Source of the DNA: Flavobacterium sp. UBA7665
GTDB lineage: Bacteria; Bacteroidota; Bacteroidia; Flavobacteriales; Flavobacteriaceae
Length of the DNA stretch: 64,000 nt
Direction of reading: 5' to 3'
Assembly (NCBI GenBank): GCA_002483285.1
Contig: DLHP01000041.1
Span: 278,280 to 342,279, forward strand
In this document: positions 8,349-16,098 of the stretch, piece after piece
How positions within the stretch are numbered: position 1 is the first letter of the stretch
How the letters are laid out: every line of letters starts with the position of its first letter
The notes under the pieces: model-generated
Told to the model about the DNA's origin: nothing
Seen by the model: only the letters and a program-made list of their open reading frames with translations
The model's database searches: none
Translations under genes and position numbers: made by a program

Positions 8349-9614
8349 TTATGCTGCGTTGGGCTCTTTCGTGATAACCTGCATGGTCTCGCGGCTTATT
8401 TGCTTGAGCAAGACCGTTTTGCCTTCCTCCACAATTTGCGCGGCTTTTTCATTGAAATGTCTGATGGTGTACAACGACACATTCTCATTATAGGTCACCT
8501 TGAATTTTTTAGAAAGAACCGTCTTGAGCTCGTTGAAATTCCCAAATTTATCCTCGATGCAAACCGAAAAACTGATCGCCGAATTCTGAATCAAACTCAC
8601 TTTCATCTTGTATTGGTGCAACAGCGCAAAAATTTCGCTGATGTTCTCTTCCATAATAAACGAAAAATCAATAGACGAAAGCGAAATAAGCAGTTGGTTT
8701 TTCTTGACGATGAAACACGGCAAACTCGGCTCCAAATCCTTGCCTTTGGAAACGCTCGTTCCAGGCAAAGTTGGATTCAAAAACGATTTCACAAACAACG
8801 GAATTTCCTTTTTCTGCAAAGGCTGCAAGGTTTTCGGGTGGATCACACTCGCGCCGTAAAACGCGAGTTCAATCGCTTCGCGGTACGAAATCTGGTTCAA
8901 AAGGCTTGCGTTTTCAAAGTAGCGCGGATCGGCATTCATCACGCCAGGCACGTCTTTCCAGATCGTAACACTTTCGGCGCCGAGGCAATAGGCGAAAATC
9001 GCCGCGGTATAATCCGAGCCTTCGCGGCCCAAAGTCGTTGTAAAATTGTTCTCGTCAGAACCGATAAATCCCTGGGTGATGTTGAGGATTTTTTTCTTGA
9101 TATTCTTCGAGATATTTTTTTGCGTCAAATCCCAATCTACATTCGCATCGCGGTAAGTTGCGTCGGTTTTGATGAAATTCCGAACATCAATCCAATTGGT
9201 TTTAACATTCATGTGGTTCATGAAATGCGCGAGGATCGTGGTCGAAATCAGCTCGCCATAACTCACAATCTGGTCGTAAACAAAGTTGTAGTTGGGTGAT
9301 TTGTTGTTGGATAAGAAATATTCCATCTCAGAAAATAGTACTTTGACCGCCACAAAAACCTCGTGTTTGTCATCGTCAAACAAATCAAGCAAAATCTGGT
9401 TGTGGTATTTCTTGACTTCCTGTACAGACGACTGCAAGGCTGCCGATTTCTCAAAATAATCCTTAATCACTACCTCGAGCGCATTGGTGGTTTTTCCCAT
9501 CGCCGAGACCACGAGCAAAACATCCTCGTAACCTACGGTTTGCAATACTTCATACACGTTACGGATTCCTGAGGCATCTTTTACCGATGCACCGCCAAAT
9601 TTGAATATTCTCAT
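8349..9614 (-). CDS. lysC: Aspartate kinase
   Basis: 421 residues, the normal length for a monofunctional aspartokinase, which phosphorylates aspartate as the first step to lysine, threonine, methionine and diaminopimelate. The N-terminus has the kinase signature KFGGASV (residues 5-11). LGREGSDYTA, WKDVPGVMNADPR and the run through GASVIHPKTLQPL mark the nucleotide and aspartate site (about 190-290). The rest (about 300-421) is the ACT region that normally senses end product. No homoserine dehydrogenase or DAP decarboxylase domain is fused. It follows a GNAT gene by 42 bp on the same strand; the gap holds a short GTCAAAAG-type repeat and no terminator, so cotranscription is likely. Confidence 0.95.
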   Translation of the reverse strand: MRIFKFGGASVKDASGIRNVYEVLQTVGYEDVLLVVSAMGKTTNALEVVIKDYFEKSAALQSSVQEVKKYHNQILLDLFDDDKHEVFVAVKVLFSEMEYFLSNNKSPNYNFVYDQIVSYGELISTTILAHFMNHMNVKTNWIDVRNFIKTDATYRDANVDWDLTQKNISKNIKKKILNITQGFIGSDENNFTTTLGREGSDYTAAIFAYCLGAESVTIWKDVPGVMNADPRYFENASLLNQISYREAIELAFYGASVIHPKTLQPLQKKEIPLFVKSFLNPTLPGTSVSKGKDLEPSLPCFIVKKNQLLISLSSIDFSFIMEENISEIFALLHQYKMKVSLIQNSAISFSVCIEDKFGNFNELKTVLSKKFKVTYNENVSLYTIRHFNEKAAQIVEEGKTVLLKQISRETMQVITKEPNAA

Positions 9615-9656
9615 AGTTAAGTCAAAAGTTAAAAGTCAAAAGACCGGACAATGACT

Positions 9657-10130
9657 TTATTGTTTGTTTAAAAAGTTCTCGATTCCTTTCTCGTCCATGT
9701 TGACCACGCGCCAATCGGTAAGCATCCGCGCGCCCGATTTTTCATAAAAATCAATCGCAGGCGTGTTCCAATCCAGCACATTCCATTCTATGCGGCGTAC
9801 ACCATCGCGTTTGCCTTGGGCGATGATTTCCTTGTACAGCGCCAGCCCTAAGCCGGTGCCCCGCATTTTTTCGTTGACAATTAAATCCTCCAGATGTATC
9901 GTGCGGCCTTTCCAGGTCGAGTAACGGTAATAATACAGCGCCATGCCCACAATTTTGGTGTCTACTTCGGCGACAAAAGTGTAGAACAATGGCTGCTCGC
10001 CAAAACCGTCGCGCTCTAAATCGGCGACAGTCACCACGACGGCATCGGGTTCTTTTTCAAAGATGGCGAGTTCGCGGATGAGTTCCAGAACCGCGGGCAT
10101 ATCAGACTTTGTTCCTTTTCGGATGTTCAT
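9657..10130 (-). CDS. GNAT acetyltransferase, diamine/polyamine (SSAT)-like
   Basis: 157 residues, a single GNAT fold. It has the acetyl-CoA pyrophosphate loop RGTGLGLAL (about residues 90-98), the strand-4 segment YYRYSTWKGRTIHLEDLIV and the C-terminal WNVLDWNTPAIDFYEKSGA. This arrangement is closest to the spermidine/spermine N1-acetyltransferase branch, whose members acetylate polyamines, diamines or thialysine. The substrate cannot be fixed from sequence. It lies just upstream of lysC on the same strand; a link to lysine-like diamines would fit, but is inference. A REP-like palindrome (10134-10246) begins right before its start. Confidence 0.85.
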   Translation of the reverse strand: MNIRKGTKSDMPAVLELIRELAIFEKEPDAVVVTVADLERDGFGEQPLFYTFVAEVDTKIVGMALYYYRYSTWKGRTIHLEDLIVNEKMRGTGLGLALYKEIIAQGKRDGVRRIEWNVLDWNTPAIDFYEKSGARMLTDWRVVNMDEKGIENFLNKQ

Positions 10131-10133
10131 TTT

Positions 10134-10246
10134 TAGGAGCTTTAACCTGCTATCCGTTGCAATCTTTTTTAAAAGAGATTTCCCTTCGCTGCGCTCCGGG
10201 TAATCCTTTCAAAAAAGGATTTTCACTGCTATCAGGGCTATGGGTT
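10134..10246. repeat. REP-like palindromic repeat, copy 1
   Basis: Left arm AGGAGCTTTAACCTGCTATC followed by CGTTGCAATCTTTT; right arm AAAAAGGATTTTCACTGCTA then TCAGGGCTA. It is a diverged copy of the intergenic family also found near 18.8, 21.4, 37.7, 49.3 and 55.9 kb. Confidence 0.65.
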
Positions 10247-10352
10247 TTAGTGGCTAAAGGACAAATATACAAATCCAAGAAACTATACAATTAATTTACT
10301 TTCAATTTCATAAAAAAACCGATATTTGCAGCCTAACTACAACGATTTCGTC

Positions 10353-11363
10353 ATGGACACACGCAACAGAACCTTAGGGGAATTTATCATCGAAAAACAA
10401 AAAGACCACCAATATTCCTCGGGTGAATTATCCAAAATCATCAATTCCATCAGGCTCGCGGCCAAAGTCGTCAATTACAAAGTGAACAAAGCTGGATTGG
10501 TTGATATTGTTGGAGCCGCGGGAGAACAAAATATCCAGGGTGAAGACCAGCAAAAACTAGACGTTTACGCCAACGAGGTGTTCATCCAAACCCTGATCAA
10601 CCGCGAGATTGTATGTGGCATCGCGTCAGAAGAAAATGACCATTTCATCACCGTTCAAGGCCTTGACAAAGGGCACAACAACAAATACGTGGTGTTGATG
10701 GATCCGCTTGACGGCTCGTCTAACATCGATGTGAACGTTTCTGTGGGAACGATTTTCTCTGTTTACCGCCGCATCACACCAATTGGAACGCCCGTTACGA
10801 TGGAAGATTTCCTGCAACCCGGCACCGCACAAGTCGCTGCAGGTTATGTCATTTACGGCACATCAACGATGCTTGTTTACACGACTGGCCACGGTGTCAA
10901 CGGTTTTACGCTGAATCCCGCGATTGGGACTTTTTACCTTTCGCATCCCAATATGCAGTTCCCGAAAGACGGTACAATCTACTCGATTAATGAAGGGAAT
11001 TACGTGCATTTTCCGCAAGGCGTTAAAAATTACATCAAATATTGCCAGCTCGAGGAAGGCGATCGCCCGTATACGTCGCGTTACATTGGAAGTCTGGTTT
11101 CAGACATTCACCGCAACATCATCAAAGGCGGAATCTACATTTATCCAACAAGTTCTAAAGCGCCCAACGGAAAATTGCGATTGCTTTACGAATGCAACCC
11201 AATGGCTTTTATCGCTGAGCAAGCCGGCGGCAAGGCATCAAACGGTTTTGGCCGCATCATGGAAATCACACCTACAGAATTGCACGAACGCGTGCCATTT
11301 TTCTGCGGCAGCTACAATATGGTAGAGAAGGCTGAGGAGTTTATGAAGCAGGCGCAGCAGTAA
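10353..11363 (+). CDS. fbp: Fructose-1,6-bisphosphatase, class I
   Basis: 336 residues from the ATG at 10353; nine upstream in-frame codons beginning with TTG overlap the presumed promoter and are excluded. It hydrolyses fructose-1,6-bisphosphate to fructose-6-phosphate in gluconeogenesis. The signature VLMDPLDGSSNIDVNVSVGT gives the metal-binding Asp residues; EGDRPYTSRYIGSLVSD and the GGIYIYPTSSKAPNGKLRLL region near the sugar phosphate site are intact, and CNPMAFIAEQAGGKAS supplies the late catalytic Glu region. Length and motifs are typical. A near-consensus -7 box (GATATTTG, 10321-10328) precedes the start by about 24 bp. The 3' region carries the structured element at 11440-11535 before a strong terminator. 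Confidence 0.95.
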   Translation: MDTRNRTLGEFIIEKQKDHQYSSGELSKIINSIRLAAKVVNYKVNKAGLVDIVGAAGEQNIQGEDQQKLDVYANEVFIQTLINREIVCGIASEENDHFITVQGLDKGHNNKYVVLMDPLDGSSNIDVNVSVGTIFSVYRRITPIGTPVTMEDFLQPGTAQVAAGYVIYGTSTMLVYTTGHGVNGFTLNPAIGTFYLSHPNMQFPKDGTIYSINEGNYVHFPQGVKNYIKYCQLEEGDRPYTSRYIGSLVSDIHRNIIKGGIYIYPTSSKAPNGKLRLLYECNPMAFIAEQAGGKASNGFGRIMEITPTELHERVPFFCGSYNMVEKAEEFMKQAQQ

Positions 11364-11439
11364 ATAGCTATTCCCCGCAAGTGAGGATATCAGTTTTTCA
11401 TTTAACAACAAATGTGTTTTTTCTGCAAGATGGTTGTCC

Positions 11440-11535
11440 GAAAAAATGGTACTTTACCTTCAGGGAAGGGGTTAATGCGTCCCTAAAAAATGATGGCGAT
11501 ACCTAAATGCAGGAATTCTGCATTGTTTGTTAAAT
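11440..11535 (+). ncRNA. Conserved structured element, copy A (candidate sRNA or 3'UTR RNA)
   Basis: The stretch runs from CGAAAAAATGGTACTTTACC through CCTTCAGGGAAGGGG, a TCCCTAAAAAA block, the hairpin ATGCAG-GAATT-CTGCAT (11507-11523) and TTTGTTAAAT. The same series of motifs recurs at 63805-63905. AGGGA can pair with TCCCT, and CCTTC with GAAGG, so two competing hairpins are possible. A strong terminator follows at 11601. No reading frame is conserved between copies. Confidence 0.55.
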
Positions 11536-11600
11536 CTAACTTCAGCTGTCCCCCAATGAAAGCAATGCATAAACTGGAACGAAGACAATACATAAAACAA

Positions 11601-11634
11601 AAAGCTCCTGAAAATCTCAGGAGCTTTTTGTTTT
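11601..11634 (+). terminator. Intrinsic terminator after fbp and element A
   Basis: AGCTCCTGA (11603-11611) and TCAGGAGCT (11617-11625) form a perfect 9-bp stem with loop AAATC, then TTTTGTTTT. A-rich sequence on the left could also serve the convergent TerB-like gene. Confidence 0.85.
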
Positions 11635-11661
11635 AATGCCTCAGCAACTTAATGTTGCAGT

Positions 11662-12093
11662 CTATTTATTCATGTGTTCCATTTCATACAGGAACGTATC
11701 CGAATCTACTTTTTGGTCAATCAAAGACAGCGCCTTATCCACAATATAATTGGAGTTGGCCGGTGTGAATCCGAGTGCGATCGCAAACTTGCGCAGCAAT
11801 ACATCTTGTTTATCACCCAATTGGTGGTCGGTGTGCACCATTCTGCCCAAATCATACAAACGCTCTAGTCTTTGCGTCCTCAGGCTTGGTGGGTTGATTG
11901 GATATTTGAGCGGATTTTCAAGAATTTCCTCGTATTCCGAAGGCGTAATCTCTAATTTGGTAGCGAGTTTATCGAGGAACGATTTTTCTTCGCCCGATAC
12001 TTTTCCGTCGGCAAGCGCCACACGTACAATAGCCGAAAAATGGCCTTTATTCCTGGTTTTGAATTCGCTGTCGAATAGATCTGAAAATGACAT
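11662..12093 (-). CDS. TerB-like domain protein
   Basis: 143 residues, predicted all-helical and cytoplasmic, without signal peptide or membrane segment. The segment FSAIVRVALADGKVSGEEKS, an acidic helix-turn with Asp and Glu spaced for metal binding, together with the second half (GFTPANSNYIVDKALSLID) fits the TerB / tellurite-resistance-associated fold, a domain found alone or attached to DnaJ-like proteins. In Flavobacteria such single-domain proteins are common and have no demonstrated role; tellurite resistance should not be assumed because no other ter genes are present. Divergent from the dCMP deaminase gene and convergent with fbp. Confidence 0.75.
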   Translation of the reverse strand: MSFSDLFDSEFKTRNKGHFSAIVRVALADGKVSGEEKSFLDKLATKLEITPSEYEEILENPLKYPINPPSLRTQRLERLYDLGRMVHTDHQLGDKQDVLLRKFAIALGFTPANSNYIVDKALSLIDQKVDSDTFLYEMEHMNK

Positions 12094-12262
12094 ATTGTAA
12101 TTTTTTAGATTGCAAATATAGTTTTAATATTAATTTTAAGAAAAACAAATGGGCAAGATTTTACCGAATATTTTGGCAAATGTTTTATGATTTGTACCAG
12201 GAAAATTTTTCAAAATATATCGTAAGTTTACAACCTTGATTCTCGATAATTCCGCCCAAAAC

Positions 12263-12691
12263 ATGGAACAGATTAAACTGCACAAATACGACAAAGCCTA
12301 CCTCAAGATTGCTAAAGAATGGAGCTTGTTGTCTTATTGCAAACGCAAACAGGTGGGTGCCATTATCGTGCGCGATCGGATGATTATCTCCGACGGATAC
12401 AACGGTACGCCATCGGGTTTTGAGAATTGCTGCGAAGATGAAAACGGGCTTACGAGCTGGTACGTGTTGCATGCCGAGGCCAACGCCATACTTAAAGTGG
12501 CGCGTTCTGCGCAGTCTTGTGAAGGTGCCACCTTGTACATTACACTTTCCCCTTGTAAGGAGTGCAGCAAACTCATCCACCAATCGGGCATCAAGCGCGT
12601 GGTTTACCAAATGGGTTATCGCGATACAGAAGGCATCGATTTTCTCGCCAAGGCCGGCGTGACCGTCGAGCAGATTGAAGATTTGAGTTGA
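12263..12691 (+). CDS. dCMP deaminase family protein
   Basis: 142 residues from the ATG at 12263 (the longer frame begins at a TTG). Zinc-dependent cytidine deaminase fold: LHAEANAIL supplies the His ligand and the catalytic Glu, and SPCKECSKLI supplies the two Cys ligands. An earlier loop, GYNGTPSGFENCCEDENG, is typical of deoxycytidylate deaminases, which make dUMP for thymidylate synthesis. Com-type proteins share the fold, so dCMP specificity is inferred. The stop codon is 2 bp before the start of the S41 peptidase gene, so the two are translated from one message. A one-mismatch -7 box, TAAGTTTA, lies at 12223-12230. Confidence 0.88.
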   Translation: MEQIKLHKYDKAYLKIAKEWSLLSYCKRKQVGAIIVRDRMIISDGYNGTPSGFENCCEDENGLTSWYVLHAEANAILKVARSAQSCEGATLYITLSPCKECSKLIHQSGIKRVVYQMGYRDTEGIDFLAKAGVTVEQIEDLS

Positions 12692-12693
12692 TT

Positions 12694-14274
12694 ATGAAAC
12701 GCAGCGCGATATACATTCCTATTTTATTTTTCTTTACGCTCGCACTGGGCGTAATCCTTGGCGGCTATCTCAATTTTCCGATAGAAAAGCCGCTGTTGTC
12801 TAAGAACAATCCAAAAGGGAAACTCAACAAACTTATCGACTTCATCGACAATGAATACGTAGACAATGTCAACACCGACTCTATCGTTGATTTGACTGTA
12901 AACAGCATTTTGGAGAAACTCGACCCGCATTCGGTTTATATTCCGCCGAGCGAGCAAACCAGCGTAGCCGAAAGCATGAAAGGCGATTTCGTGGGGATTG
13001 GCGTAAACTTCTATATGTATAAGGACACAGTGGCGGTGATCATGCCGCTCGTGGATGGCCCATCGGCCAAAGCCGGAATTTTGCCCGGAGACCGTATCCT
13101 TTCTGTGAACAATTACAAATTATTCGGGAGAAAGCTCCCCACCGACAGCCTGTTTTCTAAACTCAAAGGCCAGGAAGGTTCGCCGGTTGAATTGACCATC
13201 TTTAGGAAAACAGAAAACCGCAAACTCAAAATCAAGCTCAACCGCGGCGTGGTGCCTATCAAAAGTGTCGACGTTGCCGTGATGGTGAGCCCAAACACGG
13301 GTTATATCAAAATCAACCGTTTTGCCGAAACCACTTACCGCGAGTTCATGGCCGGTTTGCAAAAATTGCAAGAACTTGGGGCCAATAGCGTCATCATCGA
13401 TGTGCGTGAAAACGGAGGAGGCTACATGGAAATGGCAGCCAAAATTGCCGATGAGTTTCTGGGTGACGGGCAAATGATTGTCTTCCTCAAAAATAAAAAA
13501 GGCCGTGTCGATAACAATTATGCCACGAGCGAAGGCTCATTCGAAGATGGGAAGGTGGCGGTTTTAATCGACGAGAACTCGGCATCGGCGAGTGAGATTT
13601 TGGCTGGTGCAATCCAGGACAATGACCGCGGGCTTATCGTTGGACGTCGGTCTTTTGGCAAAGGATTGGTGCAGCGCGAGATGAATTTTGACGATGGTTC
13701 GGCCGTGCGTTTGACCATCGCCAGGTATTATACGCCAACGGGTCGTTCCATCCAGAAATCGTATAAGAAAGGAGACGAAGCGGCTTATTTCAACGAATTC
13801 GGTAAACGGTTCGAGAATGGCGAGTTGTATGAAAAAGACAGTATTAAAATGGCCGACACCTTAAAGTTCCGCACGCCAAAAGGCAATATTGTTTACGGCG
13901 GCGGCGGGATTGTTCCCGATGTTTTTGTCCCGCTCGAAGGCAAACACGGTGAAGAAAGTGTGGTGTACATCATGCAGCAATCGGGCATTGTAGGACATTT
14001 TGCGTTTGAGCAGATTGACAAGAACCGCAAACTTTTCAAAGGCCTTTCGTTTCCGCAGTTTTTAAAGCAAATGAATCAGACCGATTTGTATTTCAACAAC
14101 TTTCACAAATACCTTTTAGACAACGGCGTCAACCTGAACATGGCCAACAATAAGGCTTTGGTGAAACGCTACATCGCCGCCGAGTTTGCGCGGCAGTTGT
14201 TCGACGAACAGAAATACTACGAGATTGTCCTCAAGGAAGACCCAATGGTGAAAGCCGTGCTCAACGCGAAGTAA
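12694..14274 (+). CDS. S41 C-terminal processing peptidase
   Basis: 526 residues from the ATG at 12694. One N-terminal membrane anchor or uncleaved signal (residues about 3-25), then a tail-specific protease core with a PDZ domain (about 80-165) and the S41 catalytic domain (about 190-360). NSASASE places the probable nucleophile at S298 and SFGKG the general base at K323; the 25-residue spacing equals that of the plant D1 processing protease. Downstream GGGGIVPDVFVP is also typical. Such enzymes trim or degrade periplasmic proteins from the C-terminus. In many Bacteroidota the gene sits directly behind the dCMP deaminase gene, as here (2 bp gap). Confidence 0.92.
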   Translation: MKRSAIYIPILFFFTLALGVILGGYLNFPIEKPLLSKNNPKGKLNKLIDFIDNEYVDNVNTDSIVDLTVNSILEKLDPHSVYIPPSEQTSVAESMKGDFVGIGVNFYMYKDTVAVIMPLVDGPSAKAGILPGDRILSVNNYKLFGRKLPTDSLFSKLKGQEGSPVELTIFRKTENRKLKIKLNRGVVPIKSVDVAVMVSPNTGYIKINRFAETTYREFMAGLQKLQELGANSVIIDVRENGGGYMEMAAKIADEFLGDGQMIVFLKNKKGRVDNNYATSEGSFEDGKVAVLIDENSASASEILAGAIQDNDRGLIVGRRSFGKGLVQREMNFDDGSAVRLTIARYYTPTGRSIQKSYKKGDEAAYFNEFGKRFENGELYEKDSIKMADTLKFRTPKGNIVYGGGGIVPDVFVPLEGKHGEESVVYIMQQSGIVGHFAFEQIDKNRKLFKGLSFPQFLKQMNQTDLYFNNFHKYLLDNGVNLNMANNKALVKRYIAAEFARQLFDEQKYYEIVLKEDPMVKAVLNAK

Positions 14275-14300
14275 TCTCAATTCTCAATTCTAAAGCCGCA

Positions 14301-14909
14301 CTACTTTTTAATGCTGTCGTGACTTTGCGAATCAATACCGCCGTTCCATAACGTGAGGATATCGGTGGCAACAGCAGCACCACTTCCGGCCGCTATGGCG
14401 AGTTGGCTGCGATGTCCGGCGAGTGTGCCGGCAACGTAAATGCCTTCGGTGACTTTGTGGTCGTGGTTTTTGAGTTGGATGCGTTGTTTGGCAGCGATTG
14501 CCTTACCGTGGGTTTCTACATAATCCATCAATCCCTCGATAGCAAAGGTGTTCGAATAACCAATGGCGACCACAATGGTTTGGGTACGGTAGGAATTTTT
14601 GTTGGTGACGACCGTAAAATCGGGCGACTGGCCTTCAATTTTCATCACCTTTTCATCGGCGATTTGGACCACATGCGGGTAAAGGGCTGCGAGTTGCGCC
14701 GTACTTTCGATGAGTAAATCCGAACCCAATTTGCCCGCGGGAATTCCGTAAGCATTATTGAATAAAGCTTCCTGTAGGTTGGAGGTTTTTTGGTGTGTGA
14801 TGATGCCGATTTTCTTATCGGCTGCAAAAGCCTTATTGCGAGCAGAGCCCAAAACCAGTGCCGCCGAAACGCCAGAGACGCCGCCGCCGATAATCAAAAC
14901 ATCAAACAT
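14301..14909 (-). CDS. Thioredoxin-reductase-like flavoprotein lacking the NADPH domain
   Basis: 202 residues, against roughly 310 for thioredoxin reductase. The FAD Rossmann motif DVLIIGGGVSGVSAALVLG opens the protein, TIVVAIGY marks the end of the first half, and TEGIYVAGTLAGHRSQLAIA with AAGSGAAVATDI matches the C-terminal half of the FAD domain. The middle NADPH-binding domain and the CxxC redox pair of a true TrxR are absent; the two halves of the FAD domain are joined directly. It may accept electrons from ferredoxin or another flavoprotein, or be a non-redox FAD protein; neither is shown. Its start overlaps the stop of the small membrane protein upstream by 1 bp, so the two are coupled. 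Confidence 0.8.
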   Translation of the reverse strand: MFDVLIIGGGVSGVSAALVLGSARNKAFAADKKIGIITHQKTSNLQEALFNNAYGIPAGKLGSDLLIESTAQLAALYPHVVQIADEKVMKIEGQSPDFTVVTNKNSYRTQTIVVAIGYSNTFAIEGLMDYVETHGKAIAAKQRIQLKNHDHKVTEGIYVAGTLAGHRSQLAIAAGSGAAVATDILTLWNGGIDSQSHDSIKK

Positions 14910-15109
14910 TAGTGGTTTTTTGATTTCTCCTCAATCATTTTAGACATCCTAAAAATGAGCAGGATGAACACCGCGCAAAAAGAGGCTGCAATGCCAATAA
15001 GCGCCACCACACTGTTGCCTTCAAAAAGGTGGTCAAAATCAAGAAGCGTAATATTGAAGATGATCAGGGCCAGCGCGATCACAACTAAGACGGAAGTAAA
15101 AATTTTCAT
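14909..15109 (-). CDS. Small two-helix membrane protein
   Basis: 66 residues, with two strongly hydrophobic helices (about 4-24 and 35-54) separated by a short acidic loop (DFDHLFEGN) and followed by a basic tail (KMIEEKSKNH), which predicts both ends in the cytoplasm. I do not recognise a family beyond short flavobacterial membrane proteins. Translation is coupled to the flavoprotein gene through a TAATG junction, so it may anchor or assist that protein. Confidence 0.7.
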   Translation of the reverse strand: MKIFTSVLVVIALALIIFNITLLDFDHLFEGNSVVALIGIAASFCAVFILLIFRMSKMIEEKSKNH

Positions 15110-15148
15110 ATGCGCAATTTATGGTGTGGTGAAAGTAGTAAAATACAG

Positions 15149-15730
15149 TTAAACGAACAAACCTTTAACATTCGCTGCAAACAATTTAACAGCGATCGCG
15201 AGCAGCACGACACCGAAAGTTTTTCTCACTACGCCAAGCCCCGTCTTTCCTAATATTTTTTCAATTTTTGCCGACGATTTCAAGACCGCATATACCAGTA
15301 TGATATTGACCACTATGGCCACGACAATATTCTCGGGATGGTATTGCGAACGCAATGAAAGCAGCGTAGTCATGGTTCCCGCACCCGCAATCAACGGAAA
15401 CGCGAGCGGCACAATCGAGGCCGATTTGGCATCCTCGTCACGGTAAAGCTTGATGCCCAAAATCATTTCGAGCGCCAAAAAGAACAGCACGAATGAACCG
15501 GCAACGGCAAACGAGTGCACGTCGATCCCAATTAATTTGAGGAATTCCTCACCCACAAAAAGAAAGACGAGCATGATGATCCCTGCAACGATAGATGCCT
15601 TGCCCGACTCGATATGGCCATGTTTGGTGCGCAAATCGACTACGACGGGAATGGTTCCTACGATATCAATCACGGCAAAAAGCACCATGCCTACTGTAAA
15701 TATTTCCCTGAAATCCATGTTCATTTGCAT
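15149..15730 (-). CDS. MarC family (UPF0056) integral membrane protein
   Basis: 193 residues if translation starts at the ATG at 15730; two further in-frame ATGs follow at 15724 and 15718, and the TTG at 15748 lies inside the -7 box and is excluded. Six transmembrane helices with the family pattern: FAVIDIVGTIPVVVDLR near the N-terminus, FVLFFLALEMILG in the middle, PLAFPLIAGAGTMTTLLS, and a C-terminal pair of helices around VRKTFGVVLLAIAVKLFA. MarC proteins sit in the inner membrane; a role in multidrug resistance was claimed early and then withdrawn, so the transported compound is unknown. Single-gene transcription unit with its own promoter at 15746-15753. Confidence 0.88.
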   Translation of the reverse strand: MQMNMDFREIFTVGMVLFAVIDIVGTIPVVVDLRTKHGHIESGKASIVAGIIMLVFLFVGEEFLKLIGIDVHSFAVAGSFVLFFLALEMILGIKLYRDEDAKSASIVPLAFPLIAGAGTMTTLLSLRSQYHPENIVVAIVVNIILVYAVLKSSAKIEKILGKTGLGVVRKTFGVVLLAIAVKLFAANVKGLFV

Positions 15731-15745
15731 TGTATTTTGAGGCTG

Positions 15746-15753
15746 CAAAAATA
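15746..15753 (-). promoter_or_regulatory. -7 box of marC-like gene
   Basis: Minus strand TATTTTTG matches the Bacteroidota -7 consensus TAnnTTTG and lies 15 bp before the ATG at 15730. No clear -33 TTG was seen. Confidence 0.5.
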
Positions 15754-15811
15754 AGTAATTGGTTGTGGGGAAAAGCTAAAATGGCGTTAATTAAAATTGA
15801 ATTGAACTATT

Positions 15812-15976
15812 GTGAATGAAAAAGCACTACGATTTCTATTGTATTTGTTTTCAGTTGCTTCGTTGGCACAATTCGATTTGAACCATGCCTATAATGTAAC
15901 ACATAACCAGAATCAAATTCAACGTCGAAAAACCCTCAACAGGATTTTATTGTCAAAACGAACCGGCAACAACTAA
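15812..15976 (+). pseudogene. Possible remnant of a secreted-protein gene
   Basis: A short frame from GTG reads like a lipid-rich signal sequence, MNEKALRFLLYLFSVASLAQ, followed by 34 residues (FDLNHAYNVTHNQ..., ending KRTGNN) and a stop. The signal peptide with an LAQ cleavage site is convincing, but the rest is too short for a domain and no continuation is visible in other frames. It sits in the 350-bp gap before the DUF4412 gene. Either a decayed secreted protein or a real 54-residue peptide; I favour decay. Confidence 0.35.
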
Positions 15977-16068
15977 GGCGGATCTACCTGTAAATGGAGC
16001 GTCAAACACTAACGCTTCACAAACAAATTATAAAATTTGATTTTTTAAAAGCGGATTGCAAATCAATC

Positions 16069-16076
16069 GCTAAATT
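16069..16076 (+). promoter_or_regulatory. -7 box of the DUF4412 gene
   Basis: TAAATTTG matches TAnnTTTG exactly, 22 bp before the ATG. A convincing -33 TTG at proper distance is not seen. Confidence 0.5.
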
Positions 16077-16098
16077 TGGCTTCATTAAATAGAAAAAC

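Noticed and set aside
8400..9299. 299-codon open frame on the plus strand
   Set aside because: It is antisense to the complete aspartokinase gene; the peptide is Arg/Phe-rich without recognisable domain or signal.
11662..12093. Tellurite resistance determinant
   Set aside because: Only a lone TerB-like domain; no other ter genes are nearby, so resistance is not supported.
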